Assembly: GCF_900094585.1 (NCBI RefSeq)
Contig: NZ_FMAG01000006.1
Span: 248,001-312,000, forward strand
Direction: 5' to 3'
Source of the DNA: Martinezella multihospitum
GTDB taxonomy: Bacteria; Pseudomonadota; Alphaproteobacteria; Rhizobiales; Rhizobiaceae
DNA length: 64,000 nucleotides
Within the stretch, counting starts at the first letter, position 1. The number at the start of each line of letters is the position of its first letter. Both the position numbers and the translations under genes were made by a program. Below the pieces are notes generated by a model. The model saw only the letters and a program-made list of their open reading frames with translations, ran no database searches and was not told where the DNA came from. Below are positions 16,261-24,568 of this stretch, piece by piece.

Positions 16261-16482
16261 ATGAAAAAATCCGAAGCAGAGAAGGCCATCCGATCTTTGA
16301 GCACGACATGGTTTCGATCGCTGCCGGAAGCGGAAAAAGAACATCCAAGCTTCGGCTCGTTTAAGAGCTGGATGCGATCCAACGGATATGGCCACTATCT
16401 CGACTTCCGATCAACAGGCGGCGCAGATGAGGCGGCCGAATGGTGGTTCGATCAGGAACTCAAACAGACGTGGCGAAGATAA
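16261..16482 (+). CDS. Small hypothetical protein
   Basis: A 73-residue soluble protein, acidic in the middle and rich in tryptophan. ATG 16261 follows AGAGG. It is the first of three closely spaced genes (3-bp gap to the next). No family is recognised. Confidence 0.55.
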   Translation: MKKSEAEKAIRSLSTTWFRSLPEAEKEHPSFGSFKSWMRSNGYGHYLDFRSTGGADEAAEWWFDQELKQTWRR

Positions 16483-16484
16483 GC

Positions 16485-16784
16485 ATGGGTTATCCTGACA
16501 AAGTTTTCGCGCTCATTGACAACGTGCATTCCGCCTTCAGCGCAGCGAAGACAATAGAGCAGACAGAAGCCGCATGGGACTACTTTCATGTGCTCGAAGC
16601 ATACATTGAACGGACATGGCCACATGAGCCCGCAACGATGGACACCCTGCGGCGCCTAATTTCCAGTCTATCTACGTTCACCATGCACGTGCGTCAGAGG
16701 ATGCCGTCGCCCTACAACGGCTGGCGTAGCGATCTAGGTTTGCTGCGCAGCCGCGTTTCACCGAATGTTAGCGAGAACGGCTAG
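16485..16784 (+). CDS. Hypothetical protein
   Basis: A 99-residue helical protein starting at ATG 16485, two bases after the upstream stop codon. It begins YPDKVFALIDNVHSAFSAAK. No domain is recognised. It lies in the same short operon as its two neighbours. Confidence 0.5.
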   Translation: MGYPDKVFALIDNVHSAFSAAKTIEQTEAAWDYFHVLEAYIERTWPHEPATMDTLRRLISSLSTFTMHVRQRMPSPYNGWRSDLGLLRSRVSPNVSENG

Positions 16785-16794
16785 GGAGCTTGCG

Positions 16795-17541
16795 ATGGGG
16801 AAGCCGCAGCGGCCGGCGATAAAGGCGCAAAGAAAGCCTCGTAAAAGGACCGCCTCTCGCCCAGCCCTGCCGGCGTGGATTTACTTCGTCGCGATCATTG
16901 CCACTCCAGTGACTATAGAGTTTTTTATCCCCAGGCATTGGGCTCACTTTCCCTGGATAGTCGGTCCAATTGCTTGGTTGGTGACAATTGTGGCCGCGAT
17001 CTCTTTCCTATGGTCGCTGATTACTCTCAAAGGGCTGACCATTGGATCTGCGGGCAGTTGTATGGCTCTCGCGGCCTTCATTGTTGCCGGCACGGTATAC
17101 TTGTTGGCGCCGCCGATAGCGTTTGTATTGACGCTGTTGGTCTCACAGGTCGCAGCGACAATCATCTTCATCATGCTGATGTTTATCTTACGGAGGATTC
17201 AAATTGCCTTGGATCCTCTGCACCATCAGGAAATTCGCCCTCCGATCCTGAACCTGGCCACAGGCCGCGAGTGGCTACGGCGCGCCCTGCCGGGTCTGGT
17301 TTTATGGGATGGCCTAACGCTTATTTTCCTCCAGACAGGATGCAAAGATCTCACCATAGCGACAGACGTTCGCAGGTGCATGGATGGCGAAGTCTTAATG
17401 GGAATCCATGGCCCCTTTTCAAACATCTACTACGCGGCATACTTCGGGATGATGGCTTTCGTGTCACCAGTTATGGCTATCCTTCAAACGCTTTGGCGCC
17501 TTGCGAAGCGTTCTGACGATAACAATGAGATGTCGCTATAG
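16795..17541 (+). CDS. Hypothetical polytopic membrane protein
   Basis: A 248-residue protein with a strongly basic N-terminus (KAQRKPRKRTASRP) and about four to five membrane segments. The first is WIYFVAIIATPVTIEFFI and the last, near the C-terminus, is YYAAYFGMMAFVSPVMAIL. Cysteines in the loop TGCKDLTIATDVRRC may form a disulfide. ATG 16795 follows GGGAG. It is the last gene of the three-gene set. Function is unknown. Confidence 0.6.
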   Translation: MGKPQRPAIKAQRKPRKRTASRPALPAWIYFVAIIATPVTIEFFIPRHWAHFPWIVGPIAWLVTIVAAISFLWSLITLKGLTIGSAGSCMALAAFIVAGTVYLLAPPIAFVLTLLVSQVAATIIFIMLMFILRRIQIALDPLHHQEIRPPILNLATGREWLRRALPGLVLWDGLTLIFLQTGCKDLTIATDVRRCMDGEVLMGIHGPFSNIYYAAYFGMMAFVSPVMAILQTLWRLAKRSDDNNEMSL

Positions 17542-17631
17542 CGGGATGCCGGAAGGCAACAATGTAATTATTGCGATCGCGGCACCGATATCGAACGCAT
17601 CATCGGGGCTGCCAACGCAAGAGGCGGTCTG

Positions 17632-17880
17632 TCAACGACGCCGACGGAAGTGAAACATCAGGGCCAAAAGCAAAATTGTAGGAATACCGGCGATGCTGGA
17701 AAGCGCCGCGTACCCCCAGAGATCCTGCGCCTCGCCAGTGCATCGAGCAAAAGGACAAACAATCTGCGCCGTTGCAATCAGCGCGAGAAAGGCAACTGCG
17801 AGCAGGATTAGAAAGGCCATGATCGCGGAAGCTAACGTGAACGCGAAAATGCGATTGATAAACCCAATTGCCGCCTGCAT
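17632..17880 (-). CDS. Small two-helix membrane protein
   Basis: An 82-residue protein with a long first hydrophobic region (FTLASAIMAFLILLAVAFLALIA), two cysteines (VCPFARCTG), a second helix and a basic FRRRR end. It has a reasonable ribosome site. It lies just downstream, on the same strand, of the PLD-nuclease remnant. A holin-like role is possible but unsupported. Confidence 0.5.
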   Translation of the reverse strand: MQAAIGFINRIFAFTLASAIMAFLILLAVAFLALIATAQIVCPFARCTGEAQDLWGYAALSSIAGIPTILLLALMFHFRRRR

Positions 17881-17926
17881 TGCCTGACCTTTTCCGGCTT
17901 AACCTTCCCGCTTTTTTTACATGAGC

Positions 17927-18299
17927 TCAGTTGTCCTGGCCATGCTCCTCGAAAGCTCTCGACACCTTCAGCCGGCTATCCCAATTTGCCAGATATTCCC
18001 GCGCTAGTTCCCGGCTCTCCGTAAACGTGACATTCTCCGCGTTCCGCTTCTGCGCTCCGCGGTGTAATTGTACGAGCCGCCAATGGTTAGGTGGCCGTCA
18101 ATCACGATAATCTTGTTATGCGCGATCGCCGGCTCGAAATCGATCCAGACCGGAACGCCGGCGCCTTCAAGCAGTGTCGCGCCCGAGTATTTCCTCTCAT
18201 TCGTCTTGTCGAGGATGGCCAGGACTTCGACGCCCCTGCCCGCGGCTCGCTGGAGGGCATGGATGATCGGAAGCGACGTGAAGCCATAAGCCTGGATCT
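17927..18299 (-). pseudogene. Phospholipase-D-family nuclease remnant
   Basis: The minus strand encodes the C-terminal half of a Nuc/PLD endonuclease: ALQRAAGRGVEVLAILDKT, then the HKD motif AHNKIIVIDGHLTIGGSYNY. A shift near 18045-18065 breaks the frame; the other frame continues KRNAENVTFTESRELAREYL to a TGA at 17927-17929. The N-terminal half is absent because the sequence is cut at the 3' end of the spike gene at about 18298. It is therefore both truncated and frameshifted. Confidence 0.75.
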
Positions 18300-19542
18300 A
18301 CGAGAGATTGTTGCTCACAATCTTGTTCGAGCCGGTCCCATTATCCACCACACCGCCGCCGGAATTACCGTGGACGCGATTATTGGTGATGATGTAACGG
18401 TCCGAGGCGCCTGAACTTACGACAATACCGTACGTGTTTGATGGCGTCGTTGGGTCATAAGATCCAGCGCTGACATTACTGATCGTAAAGTCAGATACGC
18501 CAGGGCCAGCCGCAATTCCATAGTAGTAACCTGCACACATACCGTTCGAAATCGTTACGTTTTTGACGTTTGCGCCTTGAAAGAGAATCCCCGAATTCGC
18601 AGGGCCAAAATCATTGTGGCAGACGAAGTTCGAAATGTTTACGTCAGCGACGGTCCCTGCAGAACCATCGATGAATATGCCATTTTGTCCACCGCTAGCC
18701 GGGCTCGCCCAAACATTCGAGAACTTCGTCCATATGACGCTTCCGCCACTTGCCGGCTGGATGGCTACGCAGTTGCCGACACACGTATCGAAGTACGTAT
18801 TCGTGGCGTAAATCGCCTGTGCTACTTGTCCTGAGCCGGGGTTAACCAGCAGAGCGGTCCCTTGGCCGACAATATCGCTATTGTCCAACATGAGGGCGCC
18901 AACGGCTTTTACGTTGATCCCATAGGTTGGGGGGCCGACCGTATCATTGAGAAACAAAAGTCCTTCTAAGCGTACATCTGTGCCCGGCACATTCATCCAA
19001 ATTCCGCCGCCGTTGGGGGCGGCGGCTGCAGCAACTGCGTTGTGAAGTACGCAATCTCTGACGTACACCGGAGCGGCGGGAGAGTTGATATTTATCGCGC
19101 AATAATGATTATCGAAACGGCACCGTTCGATATGGCTAAAGGCACCTGTCAGCAATACAAAAGCACCGGCGGTGCGAGCGACCGACGATGTGAAGCCGAG
19201 CATTTCCACCGCGGAATCCCAACCGCTGATATTTAGAATGTTGGCCGTTGCTGACGTCGTCGACAAAATGGAGCCCTGTTGACCGGCACCGCAGAACACT
19301 ACGCCGCGAACGGTCGATGAAATTTCCGCTGAGACGCGATAAGTCCCTGCGGGGAAAAATACTTTTCCGCCCGCGGATAGCGAATTTACTGCCGCTTGAA
19401 TTGCCGCAGTATCGTCCGTGGATCCGTTGCCCAGCGCACCGAAATTCTTAACGTTCGCTACGTCGCTAACAACTGCCCGCAATGTCCGGGCTACAGCACC
19501 AGTCCCTGATGCCGTTACTGTGTCGCTTGAGAGATCGGTCAT
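18298..19542 (-). CDS. Pectate-lyase-superfamily (right-handed beta-helix) protein, probable phage tail spike
   Basis: A 414-residue protein. The start of the pectate-lyase-3/GH28-like fold is clear: VKNFGALGNGSTDDTAAIQA, then KVFFPAGTYRVS. The remainder is a series of short repeats rich in N, G, S and T, as in a beta-helix. No signal peptide is present. Such proteins serve as phage tail spikes that cut capsule or exopolysaccharide. The gene ends right at the junction with the PLD-nuclease remnant, so its 3' end may also have been remodelled. Confidence 0.75.
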   Translation of the reverse strand: MTDLSSDTVTASGTGAVARTLRAVVSDVANVKNFGALGNGSTDDTAAIQAAVNSLSAGGKVFFPAGTYRVSAEISSTVRGVVFCGAGQQGSILSTTSATANILNISGWDSAVEMLGFTSSVARTAGAFVLLTGAFSHIERCRFDNHYCAININSPAAPVYVRDCVLHNAVAAAAAPNGGGIWMNVPGTDVRLEGLLFLNDTVGPPTYGINVKAVGALMLDNSDIVGQGTALLVNPGSGQVAQAIYATNTYFDTCVGNCVAIQPASGGSVIWTKFSNVWASPASGGQNGIFIDGSAGTVADVNISNFVCHNDFGPANSGILFQGANVKNVTISNGMCAGYYYGIAAGPGVSDFTISNVSAGSYDPTTPSNTYGIVVSSGASDRYIITNNRVHGNSGGGVVDNGTGSNKIVSNNLS

Positions 19543-19814
19543 GAAAACTCCTCTAGGTTAACGCAGGCAGGAAAGCTCACTTAGCGACAACCTGCAAGAT
19601 CAACCTCTGCGACATAAGCTGCGCCGAACTAGTAGGTGCCGCGTTTGACAAGCATCCTGAAAACGCTCTTGTCGGGCTTCCCTTGCATGTCCGCAAGCCT
19701 TGACGTCCATGTGAAAACATCCATCCACTTAGAGTGGTAGACACACCGCCTTTTGTGGCAATGGACTAAATGCGTCCGGCAGCGATGATTGTTTTCTCAA
19801 CCAGGGAGACAGTC

Positions 19815-20348
19815 ATGCGCAAAGCGTTTGCTATTTTAACGCTGATGTCGTCAGCGCTGGCAAGCTGCGCTAGTTTCACGCCGGCGCAAGTGGCAAAGCC
19901 GAGTGACATCTCGCTCGACAGCGCCCTCAACGACGTTGCGACATCCCTTCATAAGCTACAGCGCAAATATGCCGACAAAGAGAAAATCGGCATGATGGTC
20001 GATGAGGTGCAAGTCCAGTTTGCAATCGCCGTCACAGCGGCGGACAGCGGCAAAGTTCAATTGAATGTCGCGGATATACCGGTTGGCACCGCAGGTGGCA
20101 CACTTGGCGCAAGCGCTGAGCATGATCAAAGTTCCGGCGCCAATCGCGGGAACACTATTACCGTTACCTTCAAAAACGTAGCGACAGCAGACCTCAGCAA
20201 GGGAAGTTTTTCCCTTCTCAAGCCTGCGGGTAAAGGGGGAAAGGCTATCGGCGATAACGCCCCGAAATGGACACCCGAGCAACTCGCTGCCCTGCAAAAG
20301 GCGCTCGATAAATTGAAAGTCTATGAAGTCCAACCGGGTGGCAGTTAA
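19815..20348 (+). CDS. Putative lipoprotein with trypco2-like domain
   Basis: A 177-residue protein with a lipoprotein signal (LMSSALASC, lipid on that cysteine). The mature part starts with a helical SLDSALNDVATSLHKLQRKY, then a strand pattern VQVQFAIAVT...KVQLNV...NTITVTFKNV that resembles the trypsin-co-occurring domain (trypco2). A lysine-rich linker and a short C-terminal helix follow. GGGAG precedes ATG 19815. Trypco2 genes usually accompany proteases or TPR/NTPase defence genes; none is adjacent here, so the match is tentative. Confidence 0.6.
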   Translation: MRKAFAILTLMSSALASCASFTPAQVAKPSDISLDSALNDVATSLHKLQRKYADKEKIGMMVDEVQVQFAIAVTAADSGKVQLNVADIPVGTAGGTLGASAEHDQSSGANRGNTITVTFKNVATADLSKGSFSLLKPAGKGGKAIGDNAPKWTPEQLAALQKALDKLKVYEVQPGGS

Positions 20349-20406
20349 TGCAGGTGGCGCCGTTTCACAGCTGCCGCCTGGATGCAAAAGGGGTGGGGTG
20401 ATAGGG

Positions 20407-20514
20407 ATGAATGAGGAACATCCTCATATCGAGCCCGAATGGAAAAGCGCCTTGGCGGTTATCGCTGTGGTGCTCGCCTGCATCTTTCTGATTACCGCTC
20501 CCTTTTGGCTCTGA
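20407..20514 (+). CDS. Very small single-helix membrane protein
   Basis: A 35-residue frame: acidic start (NEEHPHIEPEWK) and one membrane helix (ALAVIAVVLACIFLITAPF). The upstream sequence is G-rich. It lies 58 bases after the lipoprotein gene. Confidence 0.4.
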   Translation: MNEEHPHIEPEWKSALAVIAVVLACIFLITAPFWL

Positions 20515-20713
20515 CCTGCCGCCTCACCCTCGTATCCACCGCTTTGAATTTCGTACCGGTATGGAATATCATGCGGAGCTTTCGTGCTCTCTCAGGCCTA
20601 AGTCCGTACTTGATCGGGACTTTGGTCCATGTTCACGCGCAGCGTTCATGGCATATTACATCTAAGGCGTGGATTAATGCCTCGCAGCCGTGTGTAAATC
20701 GGAATGGAAAGAC

Positions 20714-20980
20714 ATGAAAAGAATCGTAATCGCCGCACTGGCGCTCGCAACGACTTTGACCGCATCGCCGGCATTCTCTCAGGTCTACTTTGAATACGGA
20801 GTTGGGCCTCGCTACGACTACGATCCGCCGCCACGCTACTATCGCGATCCGCCGGCCTATGCATATGATGGGTACTATGACGGACCGCGCTATCGGTATC
20901 ATCGCCGGTGCTGGACGGAGAGACACTACGCTTACCGCCATCATCATCGAGTGATGGTGCGCGAAACTGTGTGCGACTAG
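20714..20980 (+). CDS. Secreted tyrosine-, arginine- and histidine-rich protein
   Basis: An 88-residue protein with a signal peptide (IVIAALALATTLTASPAFS). The mature part is low-complexity Tyr/Pro/Asp (YDYDPPPRYYRDPPAY) then His/Arg-rich (ERHYAYRHHHR), with two cysteines. GGAAAG precedes ATG 20714. Proteins of this kind are common in rhizobia and may bind metal or the cell envelope; the role is not established. Confidence 0.65.
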   Translation: MKRIVIAALALATTLTASPAFSQVYFEYGVGPRYDYDPPPRYYRDPPAYAYDGYYDGPRYRYHRRCWTERHYAYRHHHRVMVRETVCD

Positions 20981-21083
20981 TTGATACGAAGGAACGTTGT
21001 TCTCTGTTCGCTCACGTCCGGTCCCAGATGTAATTGGTAGCGCTCACAAAACTGTCACACAGTGATGGATTGAGGCTGTGCAA

Positions 21084-21188
21084 GTGAATAAACTCCAGTT
21101 CACCCCCCTGCTTTTAACAGTGCTCCTGTTGGTGCCCTGCGTGGCCCCACCCGGCAGGGCAATTCATTTTAGACCACTGGAGCCTTAA
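21084..21188 (+). CDS. Possible small membrane or secreted peptide
   Basis: A 34-residue frame from GTG 21084 with a hydrophobic core (LLLTVLLLVPCVAPP). A terminator on the same strand follows 38 bases after its stop, which favours a transcribed unit. The ribosome site is weak. Confidence 0.28.
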   Translation: MNKLQFTPLLLTVLLLVPCVAPPGRAIHFRPLEP

Positions 21189-21225
21189 TAGGACGACACA
21201 GTTTGATACTTTCCCACCAAGCTTA

Positions 21226-21249
21226 GCCCGACGTTAAGTCGGGCTTTTT
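21226..21249 (+). terminator. Rho-independent terminator
   Basis: GCCCGAC (21226-21232), loop GTTAA, GTCGGGC (21238-21244), then TTTTT. Confidence 0.7.
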
Positions 21250-21310
21250 CGCGGAAATGTACCGCGCCGGGTTTGCCGGAAACTCTAACTTCTGAGAAAG
21301 TAGAGCCCAT

Positions 21311-21568
21311 GCAAGCAAGACAACAAACAAATTTCCACCGGAAGTCCGCGCCCGAGCAGTGCGGATGGTTTTGGATCTCCAAGGCGAATATTCCTCGCGA
21401 TGGGCGGCGGTTTCCTGGATCGCCGCCAAGATCAGCTGCTCGGTGCAGACGCTCAATGAATGGCTGAAGAAGACGGAAGTGGACGATGGTTCGCCACCTG
21501 TGTGGCAGCGTAAGAACCTGTGCCGGTGCTCGCCAATCGGTGGCGGAAACACCCAATGTTACTTGTGA
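21311..21568 (+). pseudogene. IS3-family transposase OrfA remnant
   Basis: The plus strand reads NKFPPEVRARAVRMVLDLQ, then WAAVSWIAAKISCSVQTLNE, the helix-turn-helix half of an IS3/IS911-type OrfA. There is no in-frame start, the homology ends at about 21490, and no OrfB or inverted repeats are seen. The surrounding 20981-21652 otherwise holds only the small frame at 21084 and the terminator. Confidence 0.7.
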
Positions 21569-21652
21569 GAACCGCTGCTAACCACTGGCGCCGAGCTCTA
21601 CAGATCTGGTACTGCGCTCCTGGGCGACAGCTTTTCTAAAGAGGGCATCTAC

Positions 21653-22399
21653 TTGCTTAACATCATCGCTAAGAAATTGCTCCGACCACTCCGAGAAAAG
21701 CGCCATCAGCGTGCAAACGTGTTGATCCATATCGGACTTCATAAAACAGGCTCAACCTCTATCCAGCATTTCATGGCCAGCAATAGGGAGCGGCTTCGCG
21801 ATGGGGGCATACTATACTACCGGGGGGCCTTGACCGATCATAACCACGTGGACCTGCATGTCGTTTCAATTCGCCCTGACAGAGGAACTCCCTTCAAGCG
21901 CGATACTGGCATTCAAAACACCCCCGAATTCTTAAAGAAGGTGCAAGGGCGCGTTAGAGATGCCCTGGCCCAAGATGCCAAATTAATAGTTTTCTCGAAT
22001 GAAGGAATTTCATTAATTGCTCACAGAGATGAGGCGCTTCGCCTCAAGTCTCTATTCACGGATTCCAATATTAAAATCCTCGTATACCTGAGAAACAAAG
22101 CCGATTTTTTGGCTTCGTATCGCGCTGAGATGGAGAAATATAAGCATCCCATTACTATTACGCAGGACTCTTACGCCTACACTGAGGACGACAGCTGGTT
22201 AATCAACTATCCAGAACGATTGAAGGTATTTAGAGAAGTATTCGGAGACAGCAATATCGTTACGATAGACTACGATAAAGAGATGGAATCACATGGAAGC
22301 GTACTTCCATCGTTCATCAGCGCCATCGGTGCAGAGTCCCTTTTCGCGCCTTCAGATTGGCAAGACGTTTGGCTGAATGCACGACCTGCAAGCAATTGA
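21653..22399 (+). CDS. Sulfotransferase-like protein
   Basis: A 248-residue protein with a sulfotransferase-type P-loop near the N-terminus: VLIHIGLHKTGSTSIQHFM, where HKTGSTS would bind the 5'-phosphosulfate of PAPS. A second region (NIKILVYLRNKADFLASYR) resembles the 3'-phosphate-binding segment with R and S. Start TTG 21653 follows AGAGGG. Base composition is more AT-rich than neighbours. It is a lone cargo gene, possibly modifying a surface polysaccharide or phage receptor. Confidence 0.6.
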   Translation: MLNIIAKKLLRPLREKRHQRANVLIHIGLHKTGSTSIQHFMASNRERLRDGGILYYRGALTDHNHVDLHVVSIRPDRGTPFKRDTGIQNTPEFLKKVQGRVRDALAQDAKLIVFSNEGISLIAHRDEALRLKSLFTDSNIKILVYLRNKADFLASYRAEMEKYKHPITITQDSYAYTEDDSWLINYPERLKVFREVFGDSNIVTIDYDKEMESHGSVLPSFISAIGAESLFAPSDWQDVWLNARPASN

Positions 22400-22447
22400 A
22401 GCCTGAGGAGCGGAATTGGAAATGCAATTCCTCATCGGAGCAGTGTT

Positions 22448-22700
22448 TCAGCGGCCAATGAGAACCAACATCAAACGCTTTAGCGCATCGGCGAAAGACA
22501 CACCGAGTGCCATACCGGCAATCCCGATCATTCCTAACGCCCCAAGACCTATGAGCTTCCACCGCTTCACGTCATCGGTGACCGGCCAGCCAGGGGCGCC
22601 GATGGCGGATTGTCGTGAGCCGCGATATAGTGGATCAGCCGGAGGTTGACTAGCGACGTTAATCCCAATGCACAGAGCCAGCGCCGCGGAGCTGAAACAT
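22448..22700 (-). pseudogene. Small membrane protein gene, probably frameshifted
   Basis: GGAGGGGGGCCATC precedes ATG 22700, a good start, but that frame stops after 13 codons. A different frame reads a signal-like SSAALALCIGINVAS and later a membrane helix LIGLGALGMIGIAGMALGV to a stop at 22448. It has no start of its own. One shift just after the ATG would join them. Confidence 0.35.
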
Positions 22701-22730
22701 GATGGCCCCCCTCCAATAAAATATCTGTGC

Positions 22731-23120
22731 CTAGCGAAAGCGCGCGGTGGCGCGATCAGCGAGAAAATTCTTTCCCAGAAGGACCCACCGTTTTTTTGGG
22801 GGGCTGTCGGCCTTAGTTGGCTCCAGCCCCTGATCGAGCCGCGCATCAATGGCGCGTCGCGTTATTCCCGGCTCCACCACCTCAGCATCGCGGATCTGGC
22901 GGGCCTCGTGAATGTCTTTTCTGGTGAGGCCGATGTCAGCGACGGTAGCAGCGTTACGGACTGGAACGGTGCTATCCCCGCCACCTTTGGGTCCGACAAC
23001 CTCACCGCGTTCTTGCGCGGCATCATACTCGTCGGCAAGGCGACGCTTGGCCATGGATTCGATTTCGAGGGCATCAGCCTGTGCCCGATAGACGGCGCTG
23101 ATCAGGCGCCATGGAGTCAT
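22731..23120 (-). CDS. Prophage-associated hypothetical protein, possibly truncated
   Basis: The frame contains MAKRRLADEYDAAQERGEV and ATVADIGLTRKDIHEARQIR, the hallmark of a family found in rhizobial prophages near ParB-type or replication genes. The end after GLEPTKA departs from the family at a C6A7 tract, so the C-terminus may be frameshifted. ATG 23120 is one option; the frame is open to a TAG near 23220. No ribosome site is visible. The function is unknown. Confidence 0.45.
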   Translation of the reverse strand: MTPWRLISAVYRAQADALEIESMAKRRLADEYDAAQERGEVVGPKGGGDSTVPVRNAATVADIGLTRKDIHEARQIRDAEVVEPGITRRAIDARLDQGLEPTKADSPPKKRWVLLGKNFLADRATARFR

Positions 23121-23215
23121 GCCGTACGAAGTGCGCCACTCGCCACAAGGTAATGACGAGCGGCCTGTTTTGGATTGGTCGCCCGCCAAGGATGTTGGGC
23201 TTCTCGCGTAATGCG

Positions 23216-24394
23216 CTAGAGAATGGATTCTTGCCCCTTAGGTCCGTCCATCGTTGGCGTACCGGGCGTGATCACGGTCGACGTCGCTTTCTGCACGTCG
23301 GTCTGTGCTGGCGCCGAGCTCTCGACGCTGCCAGGAGCCGTGATCCAGTCTTGCAGGAGGATTGTCGTGCGCGTGCCGGCCTGGTCCTGCGTGAACGTCA
23401 CCTCTGCAATCTGAAGGCGGGATGTCTTCAACATCAGCATGGGGGAGTCGACAGTTGTATAATCAGCCACCTCCGGCAGGTTGCCAGAGGACAGCAACCA
23501 ACCCTGATAGACGATGCGAACGGTGAGCTGCCCACCTAACGACGCAAGCTGGTTGTGTGCAGCCGCCTGCTTCAGATCGTCGGCGTCGACGGGGATGTCG
23601 GCCTGTATTTGCCTCTCGACGGTGTAGTTGGCACCCTTCGCGTCAGCCTTCCCAGAATAGGCGCCGCGGTTCTGCGCCGGCGTGCTATTGTCGGTCCCGC
23701 GCTGTTGACCGACCACTTCGATAGTCGTGTCCTGTGGATTGTGATCAAGACAGCTTGCGGAAAGGATATTCCTGCCCTCAACGAATTCGGCTGTCGGCTT
23801 CTTATCGGCGCTTCCACGCGCAACCATGTTCCCGTTCTTGTCGTCGTGAAGCCTGATACCGCGGTATTTCGACAACCTGGACAGCAGACTGAAAGGCGTT
23901 TCTCCAGGCTCGATATTGACGTATTTGAATGCCTTATCCCAGCCGGATGGCGGATTGAGAGCCTTCAGCACCACACCAACAGGTGATAGCACCTTGTTTG
24001 CGATAGCCTGAAAGCTATAGCCCTTGAATTCTCCATCCTTGAGAGGGATGGACTGCTTTACCGCTTTCAATACCTGCGACGCGAAAGTCACTCTCACAGA
24101 GTGGTTGTTCGCGTCATAGGCGACCTGCCGCTCGTGAATGTGACCCGATGCAAATAGCTGGCCGGCGAGCTTCACCGTAGCGGAGTCACCCTTTTTGATC
24201 TGCAGCGCCTGTCCAACCGCACCATTGGCGCCGACCTTCTCGGTGACCGTCAAGGTGACAATCCGGGCGAATGGATTGATGCTAGCTATGGCCGTCACCG
24301 AGTCCCAATCACGGAAAACCTTTCCGTTGATCGTGACCTCGCATGTTTCTTCAATTTTTGGCAAATTTGTACTCCATGGCGTCCGATCCGGCAT
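23216..24394 (-). CDS. Mu gpP-like baseplate (tail hub) protein
   Basis: A 392-residue protein resembling the Mu P / late-control-D family of baseplate hub proteins. Features are an N-terminal barrel strand set (CEVTINGKVFRDWDSVTAIA), the conserved SFQAIANKVLSPVGV, FSLLSRLSKYRGIRLHDDKN, and a C-terminal DFT-type repeat region. It belongs to the contractile-tail baseplate of Mu-like phages. The frame continues upstream of this ATG into the remnant of the DNA-circularisation gene without a stop, and no ribosome site is seen. The rest of the tail module is missing. Confidence 0.75.
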   Translation of the reverse strand: MPDRTPWSTNLPKIEETCEVTINGKVFRDWDSVTAIASINPFARIVTLTVTEKVGANGAVGQALQIKKGDSATVKLAGQLFASGHIHERQVAYDANNHSVRVTFASQVLKAVKQSIPLKDGEFKGYSFQAIANKVLSPVGVVLKALNPPSGWDKAFKYVNIEPGETPFSLLSRLSKYRGIRLHDDKNGNMVARGSADKKPTAEFVEGRNILSASCLDHNPQDTTIEVVGQQRGTDNSTPAQNRGAYSGKADAKGANYTVERQIQADIPVDADDLKQAAAHNQLASLGGQLTVRIVYQGWLLSSGNLPEVADYTTVDSPMLMLKTSRLQIAEVTFTQDQAGTRTTILLQDWITAPGSVESSAPAQTDVQKATSTVITPGTPTMDGPKGQESIL

Positions 24395-24525
24395 GAAGGC
24401 CGGATGAACTGGGCTATTTTCATTGATGATTTCATCGGCTCGGCTGGCGTCGCCATACAGGATGTTTGCCAGGGTCAGCGCCGTGCGGCACCGCGAAATT
24501 TCGATCGGTCCATTATAGACTCCAA
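24395..24525 (-). pseudogene. Mu gpN-like DNA-circularisation protein, C-terminal remnant
   Basis: In the frame directly upstream of gpP the codons read CRTALTLANILYGDASRADE then IINENSPVHPAFMP, the usual C-terminus of phage DNA-circularisation (Mu N) proteins. No start codon or N-terminal part is present: the region is cut near 24525, next to a terminator. It is fused in frame to gpP. Confidence 0.55.
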
Positions 24526-24527
24526 TG

Positions 24528-24552
24528 AAAAAGGCGCCCCGAAGGACGCCTT
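24528..24552 (-). terminator. Rho-independent terminator of the tail-fibre gene
   Basis: On the minus strand AAGGCGTCC, loop TTC, GGGGCGCCTT, then a T-run; it is 17 bases past the fibre stop codon. Confidence 0.75.
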
Positions 24553-24568
24553 GTGAATGACATGCTTG

